The notes: generated by a model from the letters alone, not told the origin. DNA of 64,000 nt from JBGPGW01 sp046349515 (GCA_046349515.1 JAXMCE010000001.1:124001-188000); one strand, 5' to 3'. Positions 35,689 through 46,007 are shown, counted from the first letter of the stretch. Translations and numbers: made by a program.

Positions 35689-35706
35689 GCCGGGCGCAGG
35701 CCCGGC
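35689..35706. terminator. GC-rich hairpin after motAB
   Basis: GCCGGGC-GCAG-GCCCGGC is a perfect 7-bp stem with a 4-base loop, 34 bp beyond the motB stop. No U-run follows, so it may be a Rho-assisted or attenuating structure, or the foot of bpt's leader. Confidence 0.4.
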
Positions 35707-35742
35707 GTATTCTGGTCCTTTCGGATCGGGAGCGCCGCCGCG

Positions 35743-36465
35743 ATGACGCAGCAGTCAAGCCGACTGCCACGGTTCTTCTTCCGCACCTCTCCCCAGCCCT
35801 GCCCCTATCTTCCGGGGCGGGTCGAGCGGAACATCTTCGCCGAACTCGGCAGCCCCGAGGGTGCGGCCGTCTACGGCGTGCTCGTGCGGCACGGATTCCG
35901 GCGCAGTCACCGCATCGTCTACCGACCGGACTGCCCGGGCTGCAATGCGTGCACGCCCGTTCGCGTCGTGGTCCCGGAATTTTCAGCCAGCGAATCGCAG
36001 CGCCGCGTCGTGAGACGGAACGCGGATCTCTTCGTTAGTGAGCGCCCGCCCGTGGCGACCGAGGAGCAATACCGCCTCTTCCGTCGCTATGTCGAAGCGC
36101 GGCACGGCGAAGGCGAGATGTCGACCATGGACTACGAGGATTTCCGCGGCATGATCGAGGATACGCCCGTGCCGAGCATGGTCGTCGAGTTCCGGGATCC
36201 CGCGGGCGCGCTCCAGGGCACGTGCCTCATCGACCGCCTCGAGGACGGCCTCTCGGCGGTCTACAGTTTTTTCGAGCCCACGCTCGGCTCGGCCAGCCTC
36301 GGCACGTTCATGGTGCTCTGGCTGATCGAGCGCGTCCGCCGCGAAGGACAGCGCTACGCCTATCTCGGCTATTGGATCGAATCGAGCCGCAAAATGTCCT
36401 ACAAGGCGCGCTTCCAGCCCCTCGAGGCGCTGGGCACCGACGGCTGGGCCCGATTGGCCGTTTGA
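35743..36465 (+). CDS. bpt: Aspartate/glutamate leucyltransferase (Bpt)
   Basis: Leucyl-tRNA:protein transferase of 240 residues, which adds leucine to N-terminal Asp/Glu and so marks proteins for ClpS/ClpAP under the N-degron pathway. Features are PCPYLPGRVERNIFAEL, RHGFRRSHRIVYRPDCPGCNACTPVRVVV with its cysteine cluster, and the C-terminal GYWIESSRKMSYKARFQPLE, all diagnostic of the Ate/Bpt family. Length matches bacterial Bpt (about 240-250). Probably monocistronic after motAB. Confidence 0.93.
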   Translation: MTQQSSRLPRFFFRTSPQPCPYLPGRVERNIFAELGSPEGAAVYGVLVRHGFRRSHRIVYRPDCPGCNACTPVRVVVPEFSASESQRRVVRRNADLFVSERPPVATEEQYRLFRRYVEARHGEGEMSTMDYEDFRGMIEDTPVPSMVVEFRDPAGALQGTCLIDRLEDGLSAVYSFFEPTLGSASLGTFMVLWLIERVRREGQRYAYLGYWIESSRKMSYKARFQPLEALGTDGWARLAV

Positions 36466-36602
36466 GACTCCTCGCGATTGCCCCGGCACGAGCCGGATTG
36501 TAAGGTCAGGCCGTTACGCGCGGGCCGGTGCCGCGCCGGTGCGAGCGCACATGGCGGCCGCGCGCCCAGGGCGGGGGAGCAGTTGATTCGGGCGATCGAG
36601 CG

Positions 36603-37724
36603 ATGAACCGTCGCGACTTCCTGGGCGGCGCAAGCGCCGGTGTCGTGATCGGGACCGTGGCCGGTTACGGTCTCGCAACGAACAACAAGAGAATCGTCAT
36701 GCCCGCGGCCAAGCCCGCGGTGCGGGAGCTGCGCCTCATCACATCCTGGGCCAAGGAGACGCCGGGGGTTGGCCCCGCGAGCGAGCGCCTGGCCAAACGC
36801 ATCACCGACGCGGCAGCGGGCCAGCTCGTGGTCAAGGTCCTCGCGCCCGGCGAGGTCGCGCCGGCGACCGGGTCCTTCGATGCCGTGTCGAGCGGCGCGG
36901 CCGAGATGTACTTCGGCCCGGAGTATTACTGGCAGGCCAAGTCGAAGGCGTACAACTTCTTCGCCTCCATCCCGCTCGGCCTGACGGCGGTCGAGCTCGG
37001 CGCGTGGATTCGCTTCGGCGGCGGGCAGGCGCTCTGGGACGAATTGTCGGCGGGGTTCAACATCAAGCCGATCCTCGCGGGCAACTCCGGCGCGCAAATG
37101 GGTGGCTGGTACACGAAGGAGATACACTCGGTCGAGGATCTCCGCGGCCTTCGGATCCGCATGCAGGGAATCGGTGGCGAGGTCATGCGACGCCTTGGCG
37201 CCGTCGTCGCGGCACTGCCCGGCGGCGAGATTCTCGGCGCGCTCGAGTCCGGTTCGATCGACGCGGCGGAATGGATCGGCCCCTGGGGCGACCTCACCTT
37301 CGGCTTCTACAAGGTCGCGAAGAATTACTACTTCCCCGGATTCCACGAGCCGTGCACGGCGGTGACGCTCGGCATCAACAAGAAACTGTGGGACGAGCTC
37401 ACGCCCGAGCAGCGCAATGTCATCGAACTCTCGGCTACTGCCGAGAACGACACGCTTCACGCCGAATTCACCGCCAACAACGCGGACGCGCTCGAGACTC
37501 TCGTCGGCCAGCACCAGGTGCAGCTGCGCCGATTCCCCGATTCCGTCCTGTCCGCGATCGTCAAGGTCTCCGAGGAGGTCCTGGCCGAGCTCGCGGCGGG
37601 CGACGACATCACGAAGCGGATCCATGAGAGCTACGCGGCCTTCCGCCGGAAAGCCGCCGCCTGGTCGCAAGTCTCCGACCGGGCCTATCTCGATTTCCGG
37701 GGCGGCACGCTCCCGTCCGGCTGA
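36603..37724 (+). CDS. TRAP transporter solute receptor, Tat-exported (first copy)
   Basis: Periplasmic binding protein of 373 residues for a TRAP transporter. The N-terminus MNRRDFLGGASAG is a twin-arginine signal. The DctP-type body includes LRLITSWAKETPGVGPASERLAKRI, NSGAQMGGWYTKEIHSVEDLRGLRIRMQG and SGSIDAAEWIGPWGDLTFGFYKVAKNYYFPGFHEP, the segment common in mannitol/chloroaromatic-type TRAP receptors. It is followed by a second, clearly homologous receptor. Ligands are probably organic acids; unknown. Confidence 0.9.
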   Translation: MNRRDFLGGASAGVVIGTVAGYGLATNNKRIVMPAAKPAVRELRLITSWAKETPGVGPASERLAKRITDAAAGQLVVKVLAPGEVAPATGSFDAVSSGAAEMYFGPEYYWQAKSKAYNFFASIPLGLTAVELGAWIRFGGGQALWDELSAGFNIKPILAGNSGAQMGGWYTKEIHSVEDLRGLRIRMQGIGGEVMRRLGAVVAALPGGEILGALESGSIDAAEWIGPWGDLTFGFYKVAKNYYFPGFHEPCTAVTLGINKKLWDELTPEQRNVIELSATAENDTLHAEFTANNADALETLVGQHQVQLRRFPDSVLSAIVKVSEEVLAELAAGDDITKRIHESYAAFRRKAAAWSQVSDRAYLDFRGGTLPSG

Positions 37725-37846
37725 GACCGGCCAAGGCCCCTACCCCTTCGCGCCATGCCGTCTCCATAGTGTAATATCCGCGCCTTGCGGGCCGGCCGCT
37801 GATCGGAACGATCGCGCGCGGCCGCTCGAATCGAAATGGAGGGGTC

Positions 37847-38947
<1,101 letters not shown>

Positions 38948-38971
38948 CGGCGGGCGAACCATCGTCCAGCG

Positions 38972-38998
38972 AAAAACCCCGCGAACGCGGGGTTTTTT
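38972..38998. terminator. Bidirectional intrinsic terminator
   Basis: AAAAA-CCCCGCG-AA-CGCGGGG-TTTTTT: a perfect 7-bp GC stem with a 2-base loop, flanked by A- and T-runs, so it can terminate both the receptor gene from the left and dctM from the right. Confidence 0.93.
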
Positions 38999-39026
38999 GT
39001 TGGACCGAGGACGGGACGGCGCGGAC

Positions 39027-40544
39027 TCAACCGCCTCCGCCTTTCAAGGAACGCTCGATGGCCTTCGCGGGATCCTCCTCCTCGCCGTCGGACGGCGGCG
39101 TCACGTCGCCCTCGGGCGCGCCCAACTCCGGCGTCGGCACCTCGATGTTGATCTGCGAGGGCTCTGCGGCCGGGCGGCGCACGGCGTCGAGCACGAGGGA
39201 GGGGAAGGCAATGACGAGCACCACCATGACGAGCTGGATGCAGACGAAAGGCACCGAGCCCCAGTAGATCTGCCCCGTCGTGACTTTCGCGGTCAGCCGT
39301 CCCGTCACCTTGTCGATGAAGTCGGATTGGGGCGCCACGCTCCGCAGGTAGAACAGCGCGAAGCCGAACGGCGGGTGCATGAACGATGTCTGCATGTTCA
39401 CGCCCAAGAGCACGCCGAACCAGATGAGGTCGATGCCGAGCTTCTCCGCGACCGGACCCAGGAGCGGCACCACGATGAAGGACAGCTCGAAGAAATCGAG
39501 GAAGAAGGCCAGCACGAAGACCAGGATGTTGACGACGATGAGGAAGCCGACCGGCCCGCCGGGCAGCCCGATCAGCAGGCGCTCGACCCACAGATCGCCG
39601 TTCACGCCGCGGAAGACGAGGCTGAACACGGTCGAGCCCACGAGGATGAACAGAACGAAGGAGGAGATCTTGGCCGTGGTGTCGACGGCCTGGCGGAGAA
39701 GGGTCCAGCCGAGCTTGCGGCGGGCGACGGCGAGAATCAGCGCGCCGGTCGCCCCCATGGCGCCGCCCTCGGTCGGCGTCGCCACGCCGAGGAAGATGGT
39801 CCCGAGCACGAGGAAAATGAGGAGAAGCGGCGGGATTAGCGAGAAGACGACGCGGCGCACGAGCGTGAAGCCGCGGAGGCTCCGCGCCTCGGGCGGCAAG
39901 GCCGGCGCCGCATCCGGGCGGAGGATCGTCGTCCCCAGCACGAAAAGGGCGTAGAGCCCGGTCAGCACGAGGCCGGGCGTGAAGGCGCCCTGGTACATGT
40001 CGCCGACCGAGCGGCCGAGCTGGTCCGCCATGACGATGAGGACGAGGCTCGGCGGGATGATCTGGGCGAGCGTGCCCGAAGCCGCGATGACGCCCGACGC
40101 CAGGCGCCGGTCGTAGCCGTAGCGCAGCATGATCGGCAACGAGATGAGCCCCATCGAGATCACGGAGGCCGCGACGACTCCCGTCGTCGCCGCGAGCAGC
40201 GCGCCCACGAAGATGACCGCATAGGCGAGACCGCCTCGAAGCGGGCCGAAGAGCTGGCCGACCGTGTCGAGGAGATCCTCGGCCATGCCGCTTCGCTCGA
40301 GGATGAGGCCCATGAAGGTGAAGAACGGAATCGCGAGGAGCGTGTCGTTGCGCATGATGCCGAAGATGCGCTCCGGCAGGGCCTGGAGAAGCTCGGGCGT
40401 GAGAAGCCCGAGCTCGATGCCCAAGAGGCCGAAGGCGAGCCCGTTCGCGGCCAGCGCGAAGGCGACCGGATAGCCGCAGAGAAGGAAGACGACGAGGGCC
40501 GCGAACATGAGCGGTGCTATCTCGGCGATGATGAACGAGGTCAT
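39027..40544 (-). CDS. dctM: TRAP transporter large permease subunit (DctM)
   Basis: Polytopic inner-membrane subunit of 505 residues that forms the sodium-coupled translocation path. About twelve hydrophobic helices are visible, including PLMFAALVVFLLCGYPVAFALA, TLLAIPFFTFMGLILERSGMAEDLL, the AATTGVVAASVISMGLISLPIML segment, GTLAQIIPPSLVLIVMADQ and ATPTEGGAMGATGALI. The C-terminal 60 residues (after VIAFPSLVLDAV) are an extra acidic, proline-rich tail absent from shorter relatives. Overlaps dctQ by four bases. Confidence 0.94.
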   Translation of the reverse strand: MTSFIIAEIAPLMFAALVVFLLCGYPVAFALAANGLAFGLLGIELGLLTPELLQALPERIFGIMRNDTLLAIPFFTFMGLILERSGMAEDLLDTVGQLFGPLRGGLAYAVIFVGALLAATTGVVAASVISMGLISLPIMLRYGYDRRLASGVIAASGTLAQIIPPSLVLIVMADQLGRSVGDMYQGAFTPGLVLTGLYALFVLGTTILRPDAAPALPPEARSLRGFTLVRRVVFSLIPPLLLIFLVLGTIFLGVATPTEGGAMGATGALILAVARRKLGWTLLRQAVDTTAKISSFVLFILVGSTVFSLVFRGVNGDLWVERLLIGLPGGPVGFLIVVNILVFVLAFFLDFFELSFIVVPLLGPVAEKLGIDLIWFGVLLGVNMQTSFMHPPFGFALFYLRSVAPQSDFIDKVTGRLTAKVTTGQIYWGSVPFVCIQLVMVVLVIAFPSLVLDAVRRPAAEPSQINIEVPTPELGAPEGDVTPPSDGEEEDPAKAIERSLKGGGG

Positions 40545-41104
40545 GGCCCGTCCGTCGCGGATTCGGCGTGGAGACTCGGCGGCTTCGCGGCCGGGTCTTC
40601 GATGAGGCCCATGAGGAACGCCACGCGCTTGACGATCTCGGAGACGCCCTGGAGGGCGAGAAGCGAGAACCCGACGGGAATCAGCAGCTTCACCGGCCAG
40701 CGGAGAAGGCCCCCCGCGTCGCCCGAAATCTCATGGCGCGTGAAGGATTCGACGAAAACCGGCCAGGACAGGCGGATGACGATGATCGAAATCGGCAGGA
40801 GGAAGAACAGTCCGCCCAGGATGTCGATCCAAGTCTGCACGCGGCGCGAGAAGCGGCCGCTCACGATGTCGATCCGCACATGCTGGTTGCGCAGGAGCGT
40901 GTAGCCGGCGCAGAGGAGGAACACGGCCGCGAAGAGATACCACTGCACTTCGAGCCAGGCGTTCGAGCTGGTGTTGAGCGCGTAGCGGACGGTGGCATTC
41001 CCGGCGCTGACCAGCACGGCGATGAGGATGAGCCATGCGACGATCCGGCCGACGCCGGCGTTCAGCCGGTCGATGAGGCCGCTCAAGGCGAGGAGCGCTT
41101 TCAC
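40541..41104 (-). CDS. dctQ: TRAP transporter small permease subunit (DctQ)
   Basis: Four-helix inner-membrane subunit of 187 residues. Segments include IVAWLILIAVLVSAGNATVRYALNTSSNAWLEVQWYLFAAVFLLCAGYTLL, the RNQHVRIDIVSGRFSRR loop, the third WIDILGGLFFLLPISIIVIRLSW and the fourth LLIPVGFSLLALQGVSEIVK. NxxxRY near residue 36 and the HVRID motif identify DctQ. ATGA coupling with dctM. Together with the two convergent receptors it completes a mannitol/chloroaromatic-type TRAP system. Confidence 0.93.
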   Translation of the reverse strand: MKALLALSGLIDRLNAGVGRIVAWLILIAVLVSAGNATVRYALNTSSNAWLEVQWYLFAAVFLLCAGYTLLRNQHVRIDIVSGRFSRRVQTWIDILGGLFFLLPISIIVIRLSWPVFVESFTRHEISGDAGGLLRWPVKLLIPVGFSLLALQGVSEIVKRVAFLMGLIEDPAAKPPSLHAESATDGP

Positions 41105-41182
41105 GCCGCTCCCTCCGCGATCCCGCCAGCGCGCGAGGGGCGCATGCGGATCGACACGGTGACCATCACATGCGGCGATGCG

Positions 41183-41812
41183 TCAGGGGCGAAGGCGCCG
41201 GACCAGTTTCCAGGCGAGCGGCATGGCGCAAGCGGCGAGCGCGATCTTCAAGGCATCGCCGAGCAGGAACGGCAAGAGCCCCTTCACGACGGCGGCGCCG
41301 AGCGCTGTCTCGGCACCCGTCGCCGCCACATGGGCCGCACCGGGTCCGGCAAAGAAGTTTGTGAGCCAGGAGAGACCGCAGGCGTAAATCACCAGATTGC
41401 CCGCGACCATCGCGCCGATGGTCGAAAGGACCGTGCGGCTCCAGCCGCGCTCGGCGAGCCAGCCGACGGCGGCCGCGGCGAAGATGAAGCCGACGAGATA
41501 GCCACCCGTCGGACCGATGATGGCCGCGGGACCTGAGGCCCATTTCGCGAACACGGGAAGGCCGACGGCCCCTTCGCCGAGATAGAGCGCCAAGGTGGCG
41601 GCACCGAGGCGCGAGCCGTAGGCCATGCCGACGATGAGCACGGCGAAGGTTTGGCCCGTGATCGGCACCGGCCAGAGCGGCACCTGGATCTGGGCCGACG
41701 CCGCGACGAAGACGCTGCCGAGAACGGCAAGCAAGACATTGCGGAGCACCGCCGGCATGTCCCGTGCCGGCGCAAGAGCGCCGATGAGCGTCGCGTGAGA
41801 CGGTGCGCGCAT
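41183..41812 (-). CDS. bioY: Biotin transporter BioY
   Basis: Substrate-binding S component for biotin uptake, 209 residues, with about six helices. Family features are AQIQVPLWPVPITGQTFAVLIVGMAYGSRLGAATLALYLGEGAVGLPVFA, GPTGGYLVGFIFAAAAVGWLAERGW and FLLGDALKIALAACAMP. The PVPITxQT motif and the GAVGLPVFA segment are diagnostic. No bioM/bioN energising subunits are adjacent, so it works solitarily or with shared ECF modules elsewhere. No BioR-like operator was recognised upstream. Confidence 0.94.
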   Translation of the reverse strand: MRAPSHATLIGALAPARDMPAVLRNVLLAVLGSVFVAASAQIQVPLWPVPITGQTFAVLIVGMAYGSRLGAATLALYLGEGAVGLPVFAKWASGPAAIIGPTGGYLVGFIFAAAAVGWLAERGWSRTVLSTIGAMVAGNLVIYACGLSWLTNFFAGPGAAHVAATGAETALGAAVVKGLLPFLLGDALKIALAACAMPLAWKLVRRLRP

Positions 41813-41869
41813 GGAAGTCTCCCTGGTTCGATACCTTCCCCTGCCCGCCCTTATAGCGTGGGGCCTGCC

Positions 41870-44092
41870 TCAGGCAAACCGATTCGAGCGGGGGAAGCCC
41901 GTGGGCGGCAGGCGGCCGGCCTGGGCGCGCTTGCCGATCCAGTCGCCGAGCTCGGTGAAGGAGCGGCTCCGCTCGCCCGCCTGGCAGGTGAGGCCGGCCG
42001 ACAGCGTGAACACGATCGCATCGGCCAAGCCGCCGCTCGCGTATTTCTGCAGGATCACGCCGCGCCCGCGCGCCATCTCGGGCACCTCTTCGAGGGGGAA
42101 GATGAGGAGCTTGCGGTTCTCGCCGATGACCGCGACCGAATCGCCCTCGGCCGGTACCGCCACGATCGCGCGCCCCTCATCGCGCAGGTTCATCACCTGG
42201 CGACCCGCGCGCGTCTGGGCGATCACCTCGTCGCCCGCGGCGAGGAAGCCGCGCCCGTCGCTCGAGGCCAGGAGATACTTGGCGCCCGGCCGGTGCACGT
42301 GGATCGCGCTCACCTCGTGCTCGTTCTCGAGATCGACCATGAGCCGGATGGGCTCGCCCATGCCGCGCCCGCCGGGAAGCCGGTCGGCGCCGATCGTGTA
42401 GATGCGGCCGTTCGTCGCGAAGACGAGGAGCTTGTCCGTCGTCTGGGCGTGGAGCACGAACTTGCCCTGGTCGCCTTCCTTGTAGCGAAGCTCGGATGCA
42501 TCCGCGAGGTGCCCCTTCTGCGCACGGATCCAGCCCTTCTCCGAGCACACGACGGTGATCGGCTCGCGCTCGATCATGACTTCAATCGGCACGATCTCGG
42601 CCGTCGGCGCCTCGGCGAAGCCCGTGCGCCGCTTGCCGAGCTCGGTCTTGGGGCCGAAACGTTCGCGGATCTCCTTGATCTGCTCGGCGATGACGCTCCA
42701 CCGCCGTCCCTCGTCTTTCAAGAGCCGCGCGAGGTCTCGCTTCTCGGCCGTGAGCGCTTCATGCTCGCGCTTGATCTCGATCTCCTCGAGTTTGCGGAGA
42801 GCGCGGAGACGCATGTTGAGGATGGCTTCGGCCTGGATTTCGGTGAGCTTCCACCGCTTCATCATCTTGGTCTTGGGATCGTCCTCGGTGCGGATGATCT
42901 TGATGACCGCGTCGATGTTGAGATAGGCGATGAGATAGCCGCCCAAGACCTCGAGCCGGTGGTCGATCTCCTTCAGGCGATGGCGCGTGCGGCGCAGCAG
43001 CACCTCGTGGCGGTGGTCGAGGAAGGCCTTGAGCGCCTCGCGCAAGTTCATCACGCGCGGCGTGTTGTCGCTGTCGAGCACGTTCAAGTTGAGCGGCACG
43101 CGCACTTCGAGGTCGGTCTGGCGGAAGAGAGTCTCCATCAAAGTCTCGGGCGCGATCGCGCGGCTGCGCGGCTCGAGCACGATGCGGAGATCCGCGGCCG
43201 ACTCGTCGCGGATGTCGGCCAGGGCCGCGAGCTTCTTCTCCGCGAGCAACTCCGCGATCCGTTCGATGAGCCGCGACTTCGGCACCTGGTAGGGAATCTC
43301 GGTCACGATGACGCGATAGGTCCCGCCCTTCTGGCGATCGACCTCGTAGCGCGCGCGCACCCGGAATCCACCCCGGCCCGTGTTGTAGGCCTCGCGGATC
43401 GCGTCACGCGGCTCGACGATGATGCCGCCGGTCGGAAAATCCGGCCCCGGCACCATCTCGACGAGCTTCGCCACCGTCGCGTTGGGGAACTTGATGAGGT
43501 GGAGCAGCGCATCGCACAGCTCGGCCGCGTTGTGCGGCGGGATGCTCGTCGCCATGCCGACGGCGATGCCCGTCGCCCCATTGGCGAGGAGATTGGGGAA
43601 ATTGGCCGGCAGCACCACCGGCTCCTCGCCCTCGCCGTCATAGGTCGTGCGGAGGTCGACCGTGTCCTCGTCGAGCCCGTCGAGGAGCGCCTGGGCCACG
43701 GCCGTCAGGCGCGCCTCGGTGTAGCGCATGGCGGCGGCGTTATCGCCGTCGATGTTGCCGAAATTGCCGTGCCCCTCGACGAGGGGATAGCGCTGCGCGA
43801 AATCCTGGGCGAGGCGGACGAGCGCGTCATAGACCGCGACGTCGCCGTGGGGGTGATACTTGCCGATGACCTCGCCCACGACGCGCGCGCACTTCTTGAA
43901 GCCGGCCTCGGGGTCGAGGCGCATCAGGCGCATGGCGTAGAGAAGCCGCCGGTGGACGGGCTTCAAGCCATCGCGCACATCGGGGAGCGAGCGCGCCATG
44001 ATGGTCGAGAGCGCATAGGACAGGTACCGCTCGCCCAAAGCCTGAGCGAGCGGCGTCGGGCGGATCTCACCGGCGGTCGCCGCTTTGGCCAT
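41870..44092 (-). CDS. parC: DNA topoisomerase IV subunit A
   Basis: Decatenating type IIA topoisomerase subunit of 740 residues, partner of ParE. The breakage-reunion start is YLSYALSTIMARSLPDVRDGLKPVHRRLLYAM, and the catalytic Tyr124 is in AAAMRYTEARLT. KYHPHGDVAVYDALVRLAQ is the quinolone-determining region and has Val where Escherichia coli ParC has Ser80. The C-terminal beta-pinwheel repeats (VICSEKGWIRAQKGH, FATNGRIYTIGADRLPGGRG) are ParC-like and lack the GyrA box. The ATG at 44092 is chosen; an ATG at 44128 adds 12 unlikely residues. The gene is divergent from the riboswitch. Confidence 0.94.
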   Translation of the reverse strand: MAKAATAGEIRPTPLAQALGERYLSYALSTIMARSLPDVRDGLKPVHRRLLYAMRLMRLDPEAGFKKCARVVGEVIGKYHPHGDVAVYDALVRLAQDFAQRYPLVEGHGNFGNIDGDNAAAMRYTEARLTAVAQALLDGLDEDTVDLRTTYDGEGEEPVVLPANFPNLLANGATGIAVGMATSIPPHNAAELCDALLHLIKFPNATVAKLVEMVPGPDFPTGGIIVEPRDAIREAYNTGRGGFRVRARYEVDRQKGGTYRVIVTEIPYQVPKSRLIERIAELLAEKKLAALADIRDESAADLRIVLEPRSRAIAPETLMETLFRQTDLEVRVPLNLNVLDSDNTPRVMNLREALKAFLDHRHEVLLRRTRHRLKEIDHRLEVLGGYLIAYLNIDAVIKIIRTEDDPKTKMMKRWKLTEIQAEAILNMRLRALRKLEEIEIKREHEALTAEKRDLARLLKDEGRRWSVIAEQIKEIRERFGPKTELGKRRTGFAEAPTAEIVPIEVMIEREPITVVCSEKGWIRAQKGHLADASELRYKEGDQGKFVLHAQTTDKLLVFATNGRIYTIGADRLPGGRGMGEPIRLMVDLENEHEVSAIHVHRPGAKYLLASSDGRGFLAAGDEVIAQTRAGRQVMNLRDEGRAIVAVPAEGDSVAVIGENRKLLIFPLEEVPEMARGRGVILQKYASGGLADAIVFTLSAGLTCQAGERSRSFTELGDWIGKRAQAGRLPPTGFPRSNRFA

Positions 44093-44235
44093 GGCGCACC
44101 TTATGCCCAAGCCCTTGGGGGCTGGCAAGGAAAACAGTCAAAATGTTGCGTCTGATGCGGTTCCGATGGCGAACGCGAGAGGCGGGAGTCGGCGCGGGTA
44201 ATTGCAGCCGGGCCGCGGCAAAACTAAGATCGCCG

Positions 44236-44405
44236 GCGATGGCTCCCCTCTTCGGGGATTAAAAGGGAACGCCGGTCGGGCCCCTAGGGCCCAAGCCGCG
44301 GCTGCCCCCGCAACTGTGAGCGGCGAGCCGATCGCCAATACGCCACTGGGACACCGGGAAGGCGGCGATCGGTGACGACCCGCAAGCCAGGAGACCTGCC
44401 ATCGC
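44236..44405 (+). ncRNA. Adenosylcobalamin (B12) riboswitch
   Basis: A full cobalamin aptamer: P1 arms GCGATGGC (44236-44243) and GCCATCGC (44398-44405) pair perfectly; AAAAGGGAA follows a P2 hairpin; GCTGCCCCCGCAACTGT (44301-44317), GCCACTGGG and CCGGGAAGG are the conserved core; and the B12 box AAGCCAGGAGACCTGCC (44384-44400) closes it. Downstream CCGGCGGG (44441-44448) and CCCGCCGG (44460-44467) form an 8-bp hairpin that could act in the expression platform; without a U-run it points to translational or Rho-type control, which is inference. The downstream gene is an OprB-like porin. Confidence 0.95.
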
Positions 44406-44528
44406 AAGGGGTCACGTGCGAGCGCGCTGGGCGGGGTGCACCGGCGGGAATCGACGCCCCCCGCCGGGGGGGCAACGTCGGATCCGGTTCGCGGGTGACG
44501 TGGAATGTCTTCCGCAACCGAGGTCCGC

Positions 44529-46007
44529 ATGAACGCCTTGCCTTCCGATGGGAACTCCCGTGCTCTTCGCCCGACATCGGTCTCAAGCGGCGGCGCGAAC
44601 GCACGCGCACCGCTTGGCACTATCTGGCTCACTGTCGCGCTCATGACGGTGTGCGCCGTGTCTTCGCGTGCCGATGAAACGGAATCGGCTCCCATGACAG
44701 ATGGGCCCGACAAGGCGGACGACGCGGCGGCGCCCGACGGCCTCACCGGCGACTGGGGCGGTCTCCGCACGAGTCTCCGCGATGCGGGGCTCGAGCTCGG
44801 CGTCACCTATATCGGCGAGGGCCTGGGCAATCCCGCGGGCGGCGTCAAGCGCGGCGCCATCTACGAAGGCCGGCTCGAGATGAGCCTCGACATCGACCTG
44901 GCCAAGGCCATCGGGTGGGACGGCGCGCTCATCCACGCTAACGCGTACCAGATCCACGGCCGCGGCCTGTCGGCCAAGGATCTGGGCAACAACTTCCTCG
45001 TCGCGAGCAGCATCGAGGCGCTCCGTTCAAGCCGCCTCTTCGATTTGTGGTTCCAGCAGGAGCTGTTCGACCGGCGCGTGTCGGTCCGCGCGGGGCAGAT
45101 CGCCGCGGACGACGAGTTCTTCATCAGCGACTACGGCGCGACCTTCGTCAATTCGACCTTCGGCTGGCCGGGCATCCTCGCGGCCGATCTGCCGAGCGGC
45201 GGCCCCGCCTATCCGCTCGCGACACCCGGCTTCCGCATCAAGCTCCAGCCGGCGAAGTCCCTCACCCTCTCGGCGGCGCTCTTCGACGGCGATCCCGCGG
45301 GACCCGGCCAAGGCGACCCGCAGGCGCGCGACCGAAGCGGCACCAACTTCCGCACGAGCGACGCGCCCTTCACGATCGGCGAGCTGGCCTATGCGGTGAA
45401 GCCCGACAAGAGCGACGATCGCCTGCCCGCCACCTACAAGCTCGGCGCCTGGTATCACGCCGGACGCTTCGACGATGTGCGCTTCGACAACACCAGCCGC
45501 TCCCTCGCCGATCCTGCGAGCACCGGGATCGCCGCGACGCACCGCGGCAACTATGGCGGCTATGTCGTGCTCGACCAGATGATCTGGCGGCGTCCCGACA
45601 CGGAGGATGAGGGGCTCGGCGCGTTCTTGCGCCTCTCCGGGAGCCCGTCGAACCGGAACGTGATCGATCTCTACGCCGATGGAGGTCTTACCTTCAAAGG
45701 CATCGTGCCGAGCCGCAGCGACGACATCCTCGGCCTCGGTATCGCCTTCGCGCGCGTGAGCAGTGCCGCACGCAATCTCGATTCGGACACCAACGCCTTC
45801 ACCGGCTCGGACGCGCCGCGGCGCGTCTTCGAAGCCGCACTCGAACTCACCTACAAGGCGCAGGTCACGCCGTGGTGGTCGATCCAGCCGGACCTGCAAT
45901 TCATCATCCATCCGGCTGGCAATGCCGCCAATCCCGCGAGCGCGTCAGGCACCGAGCCGATCCCCAACGCCTTCATCATCGGCCTCCGGAGCACGATCAA
46001 GTTTTAG
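44529..46007 (+). CDS. OprB-like carbohydrate-selective porin under B12 riboswitch control
   Basis: Outer-membrane porin of 492 residues. A signal-type segment (GTIWLTVALMTVCAVSSRADE) precedes LTGDWGGLRTSLRDAGLELGVTYIGEGLGNPAGGVKRG, the OprB N-terminal hallmark. WFQQELFDRRVSVRAGQIAADDEFFISDYGATFVNSTFGWPGI and the terminal IPNAFIIGLRSTIKF, ending in an aromatic residue as outer-membrane barrels do, confirm the family. The start at 44529 has GAGG upstream; ATG 44505 is an alternative. The cobalamin riboswitch immediately upstream is unexpected, since such switches normally serve btuB, cbi/cob or cobalt-uptake genes. The barrel has no plug domain or TonB box visible. Confidence 0.88.
   Translation: MNALPSDGNSRALRPTSVSSGGANARAPLGTIWLTVALMTVCAVSSRADETESAPMTDGPDKADDAAAPDGLTGDWGGLRTSLRDAGLELGVTYIGEGLGNPAGGVKRGAIYEGRLEMSLDIDLAKAIGWDGALIHANAYQIHGRGLSAKDLGNNFLVASSIEALRSSRLFDLWFQQELFDRRVSVRAGQIAADDEFFISDYGATFVNSTFGWPGILAADLPSGGPAYPLATPGFRIKLQPAKSLTLSAALFDGDPAGPGQGDPQARDRSGTNFRTSDAPFTIGELAYAVKPDKSDDRLPATYKLGAWYHAGRFDDVRFDNTSRSLADPASTGIAATHRGNYGGYVVLDQMIWRRPDTEDEGLGAFLRLSGSPSNRNVIDLYADGGLTFKGIVPSRSDDILGLGIAFARVSSAARNLDSDTNAFTGSDAPRRVFEAALELTYKAQVTPWWSIQPDLQFIIHPAGNAANPASASGTEPIPNAFIIGLRSTIKF

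Noticed and set aside
41651..44155. An 834-codon open frame on the plus strand opposite parC
   Set aside because: Antisense to all of parC; composition is Arg/Ala/Glu-rich and no motif is visible.
44441..44467. Intrinsic terminator after the riboswitch
   Set aside because: The 8-bp hairpin is real but no U-run follows, so I mention it only as possible expression platform.
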